NCBI RefSeq assembly: GCF_003385555.1
Contig: NZ_QOHR01000012.1
Location: 1-64,000, forward strand
Reading direction: 5' to 3'
DNA length: 64,000 nucleotides
Source of the DNA: Rhodosalinus sediminis
GTDB lineage: Bacteria > Pseudomonadota > Alphaproteobacteria > Rhodobacterales > Rhodobacteraceae
Shown here: positions 41,918-52,095 of the stretch, piece by piece
Layout: each line of letters begins with the position of its first letter
How positions within the stretch are numbered: the first letter of the stretch is position 1
Made by a program: the position numbers and the translations under genes
The notes under the pieces: generated by a model
What the model was told of the DNA's origin: nothing
Seen by the model: the letters and a program-made list of their open reading frames with translations, nothing else
The model's database searches: none

Positions 41918-42970
41918 ATGGCCGACACGACACTCCCCACCACCGGGTCGCGCGCCGCGCTCCGGAGCCTCTGGACGACGCAGCGGGTCTGGCTGGTCTC
42001 CGCCCTGATCCTCGCCGTGCTGGCCGTCTTCGCCCCGGCGCAGGCGGGGGAAAGCGCGGTCTTCACGGGCGCCGCGCTTCTGAAAACGGCGCCCTATCTC
42101 GTCCTCTCCATCGCCATCGCTGCCTGGGCGGGGGCGACAGGGGCCGACAACCTGATCGCGAAGGCCTTCACCGGCGCGCCGCTCCTGATGATCGTCTTCG
42201 GCGCGGCAGCAGGCGGGCTGTCGCCCTTCTGCTCCTGCGGGGTGATCCCGCTGATCGCCGCGCTTCTGGCGATGGGCGTGCCGCTCTCGGCGGTCATGGC
42301 CTTCTGGCTGGCCTCTCCGATCATGGACCCGTCCATGTTCGTGCTGACCTCGGGCGTCCTCGATCTGCAGTTCGCCGTGGCCAAGACCCTCGCCGCGATC
42401 GGCCTCGGCGCGGTGGGCGGCCTCGTGGTGCATCTGCTGTCCGGCACCGCCGCGCTCGCCGATCCGCTGCGCCCCGGCATCGGCGACGGGGGATGCGGCG
42501 GGTCCAAGGTGCGCGCGCCGAAGCCCGTCGTCTGGCGCTTCTGGACCTTGCCCGAGCGGCGGGCGAAGTTCGCGCGCGAGGCCACGAGTACGACGCTCTT
42601 TCTCGCCAAGTGGCTGACGCTCGCCTTCCTCCTCGAAAGCCTGATGCTCGCCTGGATCCCGGCCGAGACGGTGACCGCCACGCTCGGCGGCGAGGGGCTC
42701 ATGCCGATCCTGACCGCGACGGTGGTAGGCGTGCCCGCCTATCTCAACGGCTATGCCGCCCTGCCGCTCGTCGGCGGCCTGATGGAACAGGGGATGGCGC
42801 CCGGCGCGGGCATGGCCTTCCTCGTCGCGGGCGGGGTCACCTCGATCCCTGCCGCCGTGGCGGTCTGGGCGCTGGCGCGGCCGCCGGTCTTCGCGCTCTA
42901 TATCGCGCTCTCGCTCGCGGGGGCCTTCGCCGCCGGCGTCCTGTTCCAGCTCGTCGCGAGCCTGACATGA
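41918..42970 (+). CDS. Permease of the ArsP/DUF318 (PF03773) type
   Basis: A 350-residue inner-membrane permease with about eight to ten hydrophobic segments. The family motif GGLSPFCSCGVIPLIAALLAMGVPLSAVMAFWLASPIMDP is present, with the C-x-C pair thought to handle metal(loid)s. The second half repeats the pattern (LTATVVGVPAYLNGYAALPLVGGLMEQGMAPGAGMAFLVAGGVTSIPA). Members include ArsP, which exports methylarsenite. The ATG at 41918 has CGGAGG seven bases upstream. It is coupled (ATGA) to the next gene and controlled, by inference, by ArsR. Confidence 0.88.
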   Translation: MADTTLPTTGSRAALRSLWTTQRVWLVSALILAVLAVFAPAQAGESAVFTGAALLKTAPYLVLSIAIAAWAGATGADNLIAKAFTGAPLLMIVFGAAAGGLSPFCSCGVIPLIAALLAMGVPLSAVMAFWLASPIMDPSMFVLTSGVLDLQFAVAKTLAAIGLGAVGGLVVHLLSGTAALADPLRPGIGDGGCGGSKVRAPKPVVWRFWTLPERRAKFAREATSTTLFLAKWLTLAFLLESLMLAWIPAETVTATLGGEGLMPILTATVVGVPAYLNGYAALPLVGGLMEQGMAPGAGMAFLVAGGVTSIPAAVAVWALARPPVFALYIALSLAGAFAAGVLFQLVASLT

Positions 42971-43824
42971 CCGCGGCACCGCCCGTGCCAGTGGAGACCC
43001 CGCCGATGCAGATGACCTATTCCGCCAGAGTGCCCGAGGGCGCCGAGGCCGTCCTCATCCCCGGCGGGCTGGTGACCCCGCACGGCAGATGGGCGCCGGT
43101 CGCGACGCCCGGGATGGACGCGATCGAGGAGGCCACCACGGGGCAACGGGCCTATCGCTTGGCGCCGGAGGGCGACGAGATCGCCGTCACCTTCCGCTTC
43201 GACCCCTCTTGCGGCGCCTACCCCGACGCGATCTTCACGCCCCACCCCTCGCGCTTCACGCGCTACGCGGACGACCTGGTCGCGGAGGTCGACGACATCG
43301 CCGGCGACCGCGCGGGCCTCGAGCGCGCCCGCGCCGTGGCGAACCACGTCGCCGCCCGCTTCACCTACGGCCACCCCGAGGCGCGCTTCAACGACGGGTT
43401 CGAGGTCGTGCCGGCCCTCGGCTGCGGCCTCGTCGAGGGCTCCTGCGTGGACATCAACACCTACTTCATCGCCGCGCTCCGCGCCGCCGGGATCGAGGCG
43501 GGCTACGTCACGGGCTTCTTCTTCCCTGAGGAGAAGGGCGGCACCTGCGAGGACGGCCATTGCTGGGTCGTCACCCGGATCGACGGCGCGAGCGCGGAGT
43601 GGGACATCGCCCATCACCTGAAACTCGGGCGTCGCGACATCCATCCCGGCCTCAACCCGAAACCGGGCCGCCGCCTCGCCTGCTTTCACTCGATGGGCCT
43701 CGCGTTTCCCGATCTGGGCATCTCCGAGATGACGGCGCTGATCGAGCCGGTCGCTGTGCTCGGGGGAGAGGTCATCCCCTTCGAGGCGCCGCGCATCCGG
43801 CTGGCGTTTTCGGGTATCCGCTAA
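42967..43824 (+). CDS. Transglutaminase-like domain protein
   Basis: A 285-residue protein with a transglutaminase-like cysteine protease fold. The triad is visible: Cys in LVEGSCVDINTYFIAALRAAGI (about residue 160), His in CEDGHCWVVTRI and Asp in AEWDIAHH. The N-terminal half is beta-rich (YSARVPEGAEAVLIPGG, DEIAVTFRFDP). No signal peptide is apparent. It overlaps the permease by ATGA, an unusual partner for an ArsR-controlled transporter. Its substrate is unknown. The stop overlaps that of the convergent MreB-like gene. Confidence 0.82.
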   Translation: MTAAPPVPVETPPMQMTYSARVPEGAEAVLIPGGLVTPHGRWAPVATPGMDAIEEATTGQRAYRLAPEGDEIAVTFRFDPSCGAYPDAIFTPHPSRFTRYADDLVAEVDDIAGDRAGLERARAVANHVAARFTYGHPEARFNDGFEVVPALGCGLVEGSCVDINTYFIAALRAAGIEAGYVTGFFFPEEKGGTCEDGHCWVVTRIDGASAEWDIAHHLKLGRRDIHPGLNPKPGRRLACFHSMGLAFPDLGISEMTALIEPVAVLGGEVIPFEAPRIRLAFSGIR

Positions 43825-44843
43825 ACGTCGTACTCTATAGCATGAACGAACTTTTTACCCATCTGGACGGCACGAGCTGCACCATAGGCTACGCAATATT
43901 TCGGGTTCTCTGCAACTACAACACGGATTTTTAGGCGCCTTGTCAGCTCGATATCCAAGTCTTTCAAGAGACAGCCGCCGCCCGTAAGGGTTATACCATA
44001 TTCGTAAACATCGGACGCCACGTCAGGAGGCGTTCGCTCGAGAACATTTCTAATCGCGATCTCGATATTATCAATTAAAGGCTTCACCGCGACTGAATAG
44101 CTTTTCTGGTTAATACTTTCGGATTTTGGAATTCCATCCGTACTGCCGACGCCTGAAATCTGTAATGGTTCCTTATCATCTGCCAGACATGGGCAGTTGG
44201 CGGAGCCGATTTCAAGCTTGATTTGCTCAGCTGTTGCCCCTCCTATGTGCAGATTCAATCTCTTTTTAACACTCTGGATAATCGCGGAATCAAAATGATT
44301 GCCACCTGTCTTTATAGACGTCGCCTCAACGATACCGCCAAGGGCAACAACTGCAATCTCAGTGGTCCCCCCACCAATATCGACCACCATTGATCCTTTT
44401 GGCGTCAATACCGGGAGGTTCGCACCCAAAGCAGCGGCCATCGGCTCTTCGAGCAGGCCAGCGGAGCTCGCACCGGCAGATTTAATCGCCTGTTGTATAG
44501 CTCTTTTTTCGACAGGAGTGGCGCCGAAAGGCACACAGACGACAGTCTTGAGCTTCAAGTACCTGCTTCGGGGCGTAGCCTTCTTGAAGAATTGTTTTAT
44601 CATTGTTTCGGCGTAATCAAAATCCGCGATCACGCCGTCACTCAACGGCTGACTGGCAACGATGCTTTGCGGGGTTTTGCCAAGCATGAGCTTCGCATCT
44701 TCGCCCACGGCCAAGAAGTTTCTCTTGCCTTTCGAATTTTGAAAGGCGACCACAGACGGCTCGTCAAGCACGATGCCTTTTCTTGCAGTAACGATGACCG
44801 TGTTGGCCGTTCCCAGGTCAACGCCTATATTGTGTGAAAGCAT
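43821..44843 (-). CDS. Orphan MreB-like actin homologue
   Basis: A 340-residue bacterial actin. The phosphate-1 loop IGVDLGTANTVIV lies at residues 6-18. GIVLDEPSVVAF, the phosphate-2 loop MVVDIGGGTTEIAVVALGG (about 155) and the adenosine motif YGITLTGGGCLLKDLD (about 285) are all MreB-type. No mreC/mreD follow. Base composition is far lower in GC than its neighbours, and it ends convergent to the transglutaminase gene. The ATG at 44843 has AGGG upstream; longer starts exist. It could be a horizontally acquired second MreB or a filament used for a separate task. Confidence 0.85.
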   Translation of the reverse strand: MLSHNIGVDLGTANTVIVTARKGIVLDEPSVVAFQNSKGKRNFLAVGEDAKLMLGKTPQSIVASQPLSDGVIADFDYAETMIKQFFKKATPRSRYLKLKTVVCVPFGATPVEKRAIQQAIKSAGASSAGLLEEPMAAALGANLPVLTPKGSMVVDIGGGTTEIAVVALGGIVEATSIKTGGNHFDSAIIQSVKKRLNLHIGGATAEQIKLEIGSANCPCLADDKEPLQISGVGSTDGIPKSESINQKSYSVAVKPLIDNIEIAIRNVLERTPPDVASDVYEYGITLTGGGCLLKDLDIELTRRLKIRVVVAENPKYCVAYGAARAVQMGKKFVHAIEYDV

Positions 44844-45246
44844 CGGTGCGCCCTGTGTTGTGGCACCCATGCACATATTTGAAGCATAACGCAAGCTATC
44901 ACAAGGTCACAAAATGATCTCGCCGGTCATATTTTTTAATCTATCGATAAGCTGTCAACTCAAAACGCCCTCGTCATGCCGCGATGCGATACTGAACGTG
45001 CGGACTTTGATCCCGCAATATTCGCCGAACGCTGCTCGGGGCCTGTTTGATGGCCCGGCGCAGGGGGTGACGGGGCATCGAGGAGCGTGGACGACTGGTG
45101 GACGGCGGCCATACACGCATAGCCTGCGGGTTGGCTCCTCGTGGCAACGAACGCGTGTTCCGGAGGGAATGACCTCGCATGCGCGATGACGCCGGTGGTC
45201 AGGCAGCATTCACTTGTGGCTCGAAAGACGGTCCGCCGGAGCGGGC
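44844..45246 (+). other. Intergenic region beside the MreB-like gene
   Basis: AT-rich near the MreB-like start, then GC-rich. The minus-strand promoter of the actin gene should be at 44850-44950. No open frame with recognisable similarity was seen; the last part abuts the decayed transposase. Confidence 0.4.
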
Positions 45247-45935
45247 TCAAGGACCAGCCCAGTGCATCCGGGCGATCCGCGGCCAGAGGAGAGCCCAGAG
45301 GGGCGTGGCTTTTCTTGAGAGCACGAGCGTCATCCGTCCGCCCGAGAGGACAAGCCGAGAGCCGGCGCGGCGCACGTGATCGCGCGGGTGGCGCAAGCTC
45401 CAGCCGCCCCGGTGATGTGCGCCATGGCGCGGCGGGCGATGTGCGTCAGCTGATAGGTCAGGAGCGAGATGAGCAGCCGGACCTGGTGTGCGGGGCGAAG
45501 GCATCGACGGCCTCGGAGCCGCTCGGCGGCCTCTGACCCCGCCAGTGCGACTTCGGCCGGTTGGTCGATGAGAGCGCGGGGCCGAGGACGTCCTTCAGTT
45601 CGCCCATATGACCCTCGGCGGGGGCCGCGCTCGCGGTCATGGTCGAGTACCTCCTGTCGGCTCATCTGGCCATGGTCCAGCGAGGTTACGAGGAAGAAGC
45701 GGTCGAGCAGCAGGTTGTCTTCGCGCTCCTGGACGACGAGCACGATGCGGCGGGGCCGCTTCTTCCTCCCGGCGCCGCGGATCGGTCAGCTGCGGGATCA
45801 TCCACTCAACGATGCCGCTTCGCTCCATGATCTCGCGCAGCACCACGGCCCCGTTCAGCAGGCTTGCGCGCCCCCGTCGGTTGCACCGGACTGCCGAACG
45901 CGCGGTCAGCCGCTCTGCCCGGCTCCCCACGCGGA
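45247..45935 (-). pseudogene. Decayed IS1380-type transposase, fragment A
   Basis: Pieces of one transposase are readable in different minus-strand frames: an N-terminal part (VVLREIMERSGIVEWMIPQLTDPR, about 45780-45850), a central part (LVVQEREDNLLLDRFFLVTS, then GHMGELKDVLGPAL, about 45540-45760), and a C-terminal part (GGWSLRHPRDHVRRAG..., MTLVLSRKATPLWALLWPRIARMHWAGP, 45247-45420). The N-terminal domain jumps straight to the central part, so a large internal deletion has occurred, plus frameshifts. It is inactive. Confidence 0.75.
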
Positions 45936-45964
45936 AGCCTTGCAGGCGTGCAGGTGACAAGCTA

Positions 45965-45979
45965 TATGACCAAGTCATA
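45965..45979. promoter_or_regulatory. Toxin-antitoxin operator-like dyad
   Basis: TATGAC (45965-45970), CAA, GTCATA (45974-45979), perfect 6-bp arms 14 bases before the antitoxin start. Autoregulation by the antitoxin or its complex is expected of such modules. Confidence 0.6.
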
Positions 45980-45993
45980 CTCGGAGTGTCCAC

Positions 45994-46263
45994 ATGACCG
46001 TCAAGACGACGCTGAGCTTCACCGACCGCCACCATCGCTTTCTCGTCGAGAAGGTTGACGAGGGCGTGTTCGCGACGCAGAGCGCGGCTGTGGCAGCCGC
46101 TCTTGAACAGATGATGCGGGATGACGAGGAACGCGAGCTGGCGCTTGCCGCGATGACCGAGGAGCTTCGCGCCCGCCTCGGCACGCCCCGCGCCGACTAT
46201 GTCTCGGCCGAAAAAGCCTTCAGCGCCGCCCGTGCGCGGCTTCGAACCGCCAGTAAGACGTGA
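45994..46263 (+). CDS. Type II antitoxin (ParD-like)
   Basis: An 89-residue protein with an N-terminal ribbon-helix-helix pattern (MTVKTTLSFTDRHHRFLVEKVDEGVFATQSAAVAAALEQMM) typical of ParD-type antitoxins, and a flexible C-terminus that would cover the toxin. It overlaps the toxin start (GTGA) and has a dyad just upstream. The module sits between two IS1380 remnants. Confidence 0.82.
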   Translation: MTVKTTLSFTDRHHRFLVEKVDEGVFATQSAAVAAALEQMMRDDEERELALAAMTEELRARLGTPRADYVSAEKAFSAARARLRTASKT

Positions 46264-46577
46264 GCTACCGCATCCGATTTCATCCTGCCGTTTCCGAGGA
46301 TCTCGATTCCATAACGGCATGGCTGATGGACTACGCCGGCTCCGCGGTGGCAGAGCGCCGGCTGGAGGAAATCGAAGCGACGATCGAGGCCTTGGCCAAC
46401 CTGCCGCACAAGGGCAGCCGTCGCGACGAGATCGCTCCAGGATTGCGCGCCGTTCCCGCCGGCCGAAAAGCGGTCGTCGCGTTCACAGTGGACGACGATA
46501 GCCGCGAAGTTCACGTGCACGCCGTCGCCTATGCCGGCGCCGACTGGATCGCGCGGAGCAAGGAACGCCGACGCTGA
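46260..46577 (+). CDS. Type II toxin (ParE/RelE-like)
   Basis: A 105-residue ParE/RelE-superfamily protein: YRIRFHPAVSEDLDSITAWLMDYAGS, then ALANLPHKGSRRDEIAPGLRAVPAGRKAVVAFTVDD and VHVHAVAYAGADW. It begins with GTG at 46260 overlapping the antitoxin stop. ParE members inhibit gyrase and RelE members cut mRNA on the ribosome; the sequence favours ParE (GLRAVPAGRKAVVAF). Transposase remnant sequence starts right at its stop. Confidence 0.82.
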   Translation: MSYRIRFHPAVSEDLDSITAWLMDYAGSAVAERRLEEIEATIEALANLPHKGSRRDEIAPGLRAVPAGRKAVVAFTVDDDSREVHVHAVAYAGADWIARSKERRR

Positions 46578-47100
46578 CGTGCGACTCGGGCTTGGGCTGG
46601 TGGCCGTGGACTTCGATGCGAAGGCTGTCGACATCGAGGGTCAGCCGCCGGGGCCGCTTGCCGCCCCGCTCAGCGCGCGGGGCCCGGGCGCCGAGCTCGA
46701 GGGCCGCCTTGCGTAGCTCGGACCGGTTGGACGGCTCCGCCATGATGGCGGTGAAGCGCGACAGCGTGGGCTGCGAGGCCAAGCCATGCGGGCGGTCGAG
46801 CGGGGTGCGCCCGGAGGCCGAACTGGCCGCCCGCCGGAAGGCGGGATCGTCCCTGAGCGCGTCCGCGTCGTCGTGGTCGCGCCAGCCCTGCGCGGCGAGC
46901 AGAACGCTCGTCCGGATCAGCGAGGGGAGGTCATGGACCACGTCCTCCCGGCGCCGCGGATCGGTCAGCTGAGGGATCATCCACTCGACGATGCCGCTCC
47001 GCTCGAGGACCTCGCGCAGCACCACGGCCCCATCGGGGGCCACGGTCCTGCCGAACCACCAGTCAGCCACTCGGCCCGGCTCTCGACGCGCAGGGACCTG
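46578..47100 (-). pseudogene. IS1380-type transposase, N-terminal fragment B
   Basis: A minus-strand fragment with GAVVLREVLERSGIVEWMIPQLTDPRR, HDLPSLIRTSVLLAAQGWRDHDDADALRDDP, GLASQPTLSRFTAIMA and LTLDVDSLRIEVHGHQPKPES, the N-terminal half of an IS1380-like DDE transposase up to the first catalytic Asp. It ends at the toxin stop and is frameshifted near its own start (SRAEWLTGG in another frame). About 85 bases (46945-47031) repeat 45766-45851 of fragment A in the same orientation. Confidence 0.75.
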
Positions 47101-47479
47101 TTGAACCCCGTGGCGACCGGCTGTCGCGTTCCACCCGTGGCGTGCTCCGAACGTTGCTGTCGGGTTTCGTGTAGCAACTTGATTCTACAGAGCTTTCGCG
47201 GGCACGCCAGCCATCTCCCCCGATTTCGATGAATAAGGTGGGTTGATACTTCGATCACTCCGCGTCGACCGACCCTGATCTGTGGAGGATCCGCTGGCCG
47301 GGGTCGCGCGATGCAGCGCGGCGCATGCTGGCGGCGGTGCCGGGCCGGGCCGCGGCGGCCGAAACAGGTCCGCCCGGCGCCGCGCCCAGTGTGCGATGAT
47401 GGGCGGCGCTTAGCCGCATTGGGGGCGCGCGCGGCGGGCAGCTACCTTCTTATCGAAGTTCGCATCCGGGATCAGACCT
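47101..47479 (+). other. Intergenic region before cysH-like gene
   Basis: Holds the outer end of the transposase remnant (to about 47170) and then GC-rich sequence without a recognised gene. The promoter of the downstream gene is presumably in its last 80 bases. Confidence 0.4.
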
Positions 47480-48211
47480 ATGTCGCTCGACGCGCGCGTC
47501 AGAATGCTGAACCGCTGGTTTTTCGGCCGCCCCGGCTGGGACATCATGGCGCACGCGCTCAACGCCATGGGACGCGTCGCGGTGGTCAGCTCCTTCGGCG
47601 CGGACTCGGCGGTGCTCCTGCACATGACAGCCAGGATCGACCCGCGCGCCCCGGTGCTGCTCGTCGATACCGGGCGGCTCTTTCCCGAGACGCTGGCCTA
47701 TCGCGACATGCTCGCAGACCGCCTCGGGCTCGCGGGGCTGGAGGTCATCCGCCCCGACCCCGAGCGCATCCGCGCCGTCGATCCGGACGACACGCTTTAC
47801 CACGAGGACCCGGACGCCTGCTGCGCCCTGCGCAAGACGGAGCCGCTGCAGGCGGCGCTCGCCAGGTTCGACGGCTGGGTCACCGGGCGCAAGCGCTACC
47901 AGACCGCAGAGCGTGCGACGCTGGACCCCTTCGAGGTCGAGCGCCCGCCCGACGCCCCGCCGCGGATCAAGGTGAACCCCCTCGCCCACTGGACGGCCGA
48001 CGACGTCGCCCACTACATCACCGCGTACGATCTGCCCCAGCACCCGCTGGTCGCCGAGGGCTACCCTTCGATCGGCTGCTGGCCCTGCACCATGCCCGTG
48101 GACCCGGGCGAAGACCCCCGCGCCGGTCGCTGGCCGGGCGCGGAAAAAACCGAATGCGGCATCCACATCTCCGGCGGCGAAGTGCGGCGCGGCCCGGCCG
48201 GAGACGCGTGA
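47480..48211 (+). CDS. cysH: APS/PAPS reductase CysH-like, second copy
   Basis: A 243-residue thioredoxin-dependent APS/PAPS reductase. It has VVSSFGADSAVLLHM (PP-loop-like), CC in EDPDACCALRKTEPL and CxxC in IGCWPCT, the four ligands of a [4Fe-4S] cluster seen in APS reductases, and the catalytic Cys in TECGIH at the C-terminus. It is clearly homologous to 54839-55612 but more divergent and outside the sulfate cluster. It stands alone between IS remnants and the GDP-sugar genes, so it may be a duplicated or acquired copy. Confidence 0.85.
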   Translation: MSLDARVRMLNRWFFGRPGWDIMAHALNAMGRVAVVSSFGADSAVLLHMTARIDPRAPVLLVDTGRLFPETLAYRDMLADRLGLAGLEVIRPDPERIRAVDPDDTLYHEDPDACCALRKTEPLQAALARFDGWVTGRKRYQTAERATLDPFEVERPPDAPPRIKVNPLAHWTADDVAHYITAYDLPQHPLVAEGYPSIGCWPCTMPVDPGEDPRAGRWPGAEKTECGIHISGGEVRRGPAGDA

Positions 48212-48383
48212 ACGGACGCGCCCTCTGGCGCCGGCACTGAGGTCGGTCGCCAGTCCACCGCGCGCCGCCTCCGAGGCGCCCTGCCCTGCATAGCCCCACC
48301 AGCAAGAAAGCGATCGCGCCAGCCGCTTGGGTTGGCCACGGCCACGCCGACCTCACGCACCACCGGCTTCGGCGGCTTGTTAA

Positions 48384-49620
<1,237 letters not shown>

Positions 49621-49624
49621 GGCC

Positions 49625-50593
49625 ATGAAGATCTACATCGCCGGCCACCGCGGCATGGTGGGGAGCGCCATCCTGCGGCAGCTGGAGGCGCGGCGGGATG
49701 CGGGGGAGGATCTCGATCTGATCACCCGCACGCACGCCGAGCTCGACCTCACCGATCAGGCGGCCGTGCGTGCCTTCATGGCCGCCGAGCGGCCCGACGT
49801 CGTGATCCTCGCCGCGGCGAAGGTCGGCGGCATTCACGCCAACAACACCTACCCGGCCGAGTTCATCCACGCGAACCTGATGATCGCGGCAAACGTGATC
49901 CACGCCGCCCACGAGGCCGGCGTCGAGCGGCTGTTGCAGCTCGGCTCGTCCTGCATCTACCCGCGCGACGCGGCGCAGCCGATGGCGGAGGACGCGCTGC
50001 TGACGGGCCCGCTCGAGCCCACGAACGAGCCCTACGCCATCGCCAAGATCGCCGGCATCAAGCTCTGCGAGAGCTACAACCGGCAATACGGGCGGGATTA
50101 TCGCTCCGTCATGCCGACGAACCTCTACGGCCCGGGCGACAACTTCCACCCCGAGAACAGCCATGTCCTGCCCGCCCTGATCCGCCGCTTCCACGAGGCG
50201 ACGCAGACCGGCGCCGAGCGCGTGACCATCTGGGGCACCGGCAGGCCCCGGCGCGAGTTCCTGCACGTCGACGACATGGCCGAGGCGAGCCTCTTCGTGC
50301 TCGACCTCGACCGGGCCACCTACGAGGCCAACACCGAGCCCATGCTCAGCCACATCAACGTCGGCACCGGCGAGGACATCTCGATCCTCGAGCTCGCGCG
50401 GATGGTGGCCGAGGTCACGGGCTTCACGGGCCGGATCGAGACCGATCCGACGAAGCCCGACGGCACGCCGCGCAAGCTGATGGACGTCTCGCGCCTCACG
50501 GCGATGGGCTGGCGCGCGAGGATCGGCCTCCGCGAGGGTGTCGAGGCGACCTATCGCTGGTATCTGGAGAACGCGGCCCGGGTACGGGCCTGA
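49625..50593 (+). CDS. fcl: GDP-L-fucose synthase
   Basis: A 322-residue epimerase/reductase of the SDR superfamily that converts GDP-4-keto-6-deoxymannose to GDP-L-fucose. It shows the Rossmann motif [21 protein letters not shown], the catalytic Y-x-x-x-K in [13 protein letters not shown] and [21 protein letters not shown]. The ATG at 49625 is five bases after the gmd stop, so the two are co-translated. Confidence 0.93.
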   Translation: MKIYIAGHRGMVGSAILRQLEARRDAGEDLDLITRTHAELDLTDQAAVRAFMAAERPDVVILAAAKVGGIHANNTYPAEFIHANLMIAANVIHAAHEAGVERLLQLGSSCIYPRDAAQPMAEDALLTGPLEPTNEPYAIAKIAGIKLCESYNRQYGRDYRSVMPTNLYGPGDNFHPENSHVLPALIRRFHEATQTGAERVTIWGTGRPRREFLHVDDMAEASLFVLDLDRATYEANTEPMLSHINVGTGEDISILELARMVAEVTGFTGRIETDPTKPDGTPRKLMDVSRLTAMGWRARIGLREGVEATYRWYLENAARVRA

Positions 50594-50605
50594 ACGGGAG
50601 AACAC

Positions 50606-52033
50606 ATGACCCCGATCCATCCCGTCCTCCTCGCCGGGGGCTCCGGCACGCGGCTCTGGCCGCTCTCGCGGAAGTCCTACCCGAAGCAGTTCGCGCAGCT
50701 CACCGGGCCCGAGAGCCTCTTTCAGGCCTCGGCGCGGCGGCTTTCCGGGCCGGGCTTCGCCGCGCCGCTGGTGATCACCGCCGAGCCCTTCCGCTTCATC
50801 GCGACCGAGCAGCTCGCCGGCGTGGAGCAGGCCGCGCAGACGGTGCTGATCGAGCCCGAGGGGCGCAACACCGCGCCCGCCGTGCTCGCCGCCGCGCTCT
50901 GGCTCGCCGAGCGGGAGCCGGAGGCGCTCGTCCTCGCCGCGCCCTCGGACCACGTGATGCCGGAGCCGGAGGCCTTCCGCGCCGCCGTCGCCGCCGCCGC
51001 GCCGCGCGCGGCCGAGGGCGCGCTCGTCACCTTCGGCATCGCGCCCACGCGGGCCGAGACGGGCTACGGCTACCTCGAGCTCGCCCCCGAGGCCGAGGCG
51101 GGGGCCGAAACGCCGCAGCCACTGGCCCGCTTCGTCGAGAAGCCCGACGCCGCGCGCGCCGCCGAGATGGCCGCCTCCGGCCGCCATCTCTGGAACGCCG
51201 GCATCTTCCTCGCCCGCGCGGACGCGCTGCGCGACGCCTACGCGCGCCACGCGCCGGAGGTGCTCGAGGGCGTCGCGGCCGCGCTCGCCGGGGCCGAGGC
51301 CGACCTCGGCTTCACCCGGCTTTCGCCGGAGCCATGGGCCACGCTTCCGGACATCTCAATCGACTACGCGGTGATGGAGAAGGCCGAGGACCTCGCCGTC
51401 ATGTCCTACGCCGGGCGTTGGTCCGACCTCGGCGGCTGGGACGCCGTCTGGCAGGAGGCGGGGCCGGACGCCGACGGCACCGTGGCCGGTGACGGCGCCA
51501 CGGCGATCGACTGCCGCGACACGCTCCTGCGCGCGGAGAGCGGCGGCCAGCGCATCGTGGGCCTCGGGCTCGAGGACATCGTCGCGGTGGCCATGCCCGA
51601 CGCCGTCCTCGTGGCGAAGAAGAGCGAGGCGCAGCGCGTGAAGGAGGCCGTCGCGGCGCTGAAGGCCGAGGGCGCGGCGCAGGCCGTGCAGCTCCCCGTC
51701 GATCACCGCCCATGGGGCAGCTTCGAGAGCCTCGTCACCGGCCCGCGCTTCCAGGTGAAGCGCATCGTCGTGAAGCCCGGCGCCGCCCTCTCGCTCCAGT
51801 CCCACCACCACCGCGCCGAACACTGGATCGTGGTCGAAGGCACCGCGAAGGTCACCATCGACGACGCCACCCAACTCGTCTCCGAGAACCAGTCCGTCTA
51901 CGTCCCCCTCGGCGCCGTACACCGCCTCGAGAACCCCGGCAAGCTCGACGTCGTCCTCATCGAGGTCCAGACCGGCGCCTACCTCGGCGAGGACGACATC
52001 ACGCGGTATGAGGACGTGTACAGGAGGGGGTGA
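50606..52033 (+). CDS. manC: Mannose-1-phosphate guanylyltransferase/mannose-6-phosphate isomerase
   Basis: A 475-residue bifunctional enzyme that makes GDP-mannose, the substrate of Gmd. The nucleotidyltransferase motif is LLAGGSGTRLWPLSRKSYPKQF (residues 7-28), later FVEKPDAA and NAGIFL. The C-terminal cupin/isomerase domain is RPWGSFESL...FQVKRIVVKPGAALSLQSHHHRAEHWIVVEGTAKV. It follows fcl by 12 bases; together they supply GDP-L-fucose for surface polysaccharide. Confidence 0.94.
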   Translation: MTPIHPVLLAGGSGTRLWPLSRKSYPKQFAQLTGPESLFQASARRLSGPGFAAPLVITAEPFRFIATEQLAGVEQAAQTVLIEPEGRNTAPAVLAAALWLAEREPEALVLAAPSDHVMPEPEAFRAAVAAAAPRAAEGALVTFGIAPTRAETGYGYLELAPEAEAGAETPQPLARFVEKPDAARAAEMAASGRHLWNAGIFLARADALRDAYARHAPEVLEGVAAALAGAEADLGFTRLSPEPWATLPDISIDYAVMEKAEDLAVMSYAGRWSDLGGWDAVWQEAGPDADGTVAGDGATAIDCRDTLLRAESGGQRIVGLGLEDIVAVAMPDAVLVAKKSEAQRVKEAVAALKAEGAAQAVQLPVDHRPWGSFESLVTGPRFQVKRIVVKPGAALSLQSHHHRAEHWIVVEGTAKVTIDDATQLVSENQSVYVPLGAVHRLENPGKLDVVLIEVQTGAYLGEDDITRYEDVYRRG

Positions 52034-52095
52034 ACAGGATGGGCGCGAGGGGCGGCTTGGTTGCGACAAAGCCGCCTCTGCTCATGCTCGAAGGC

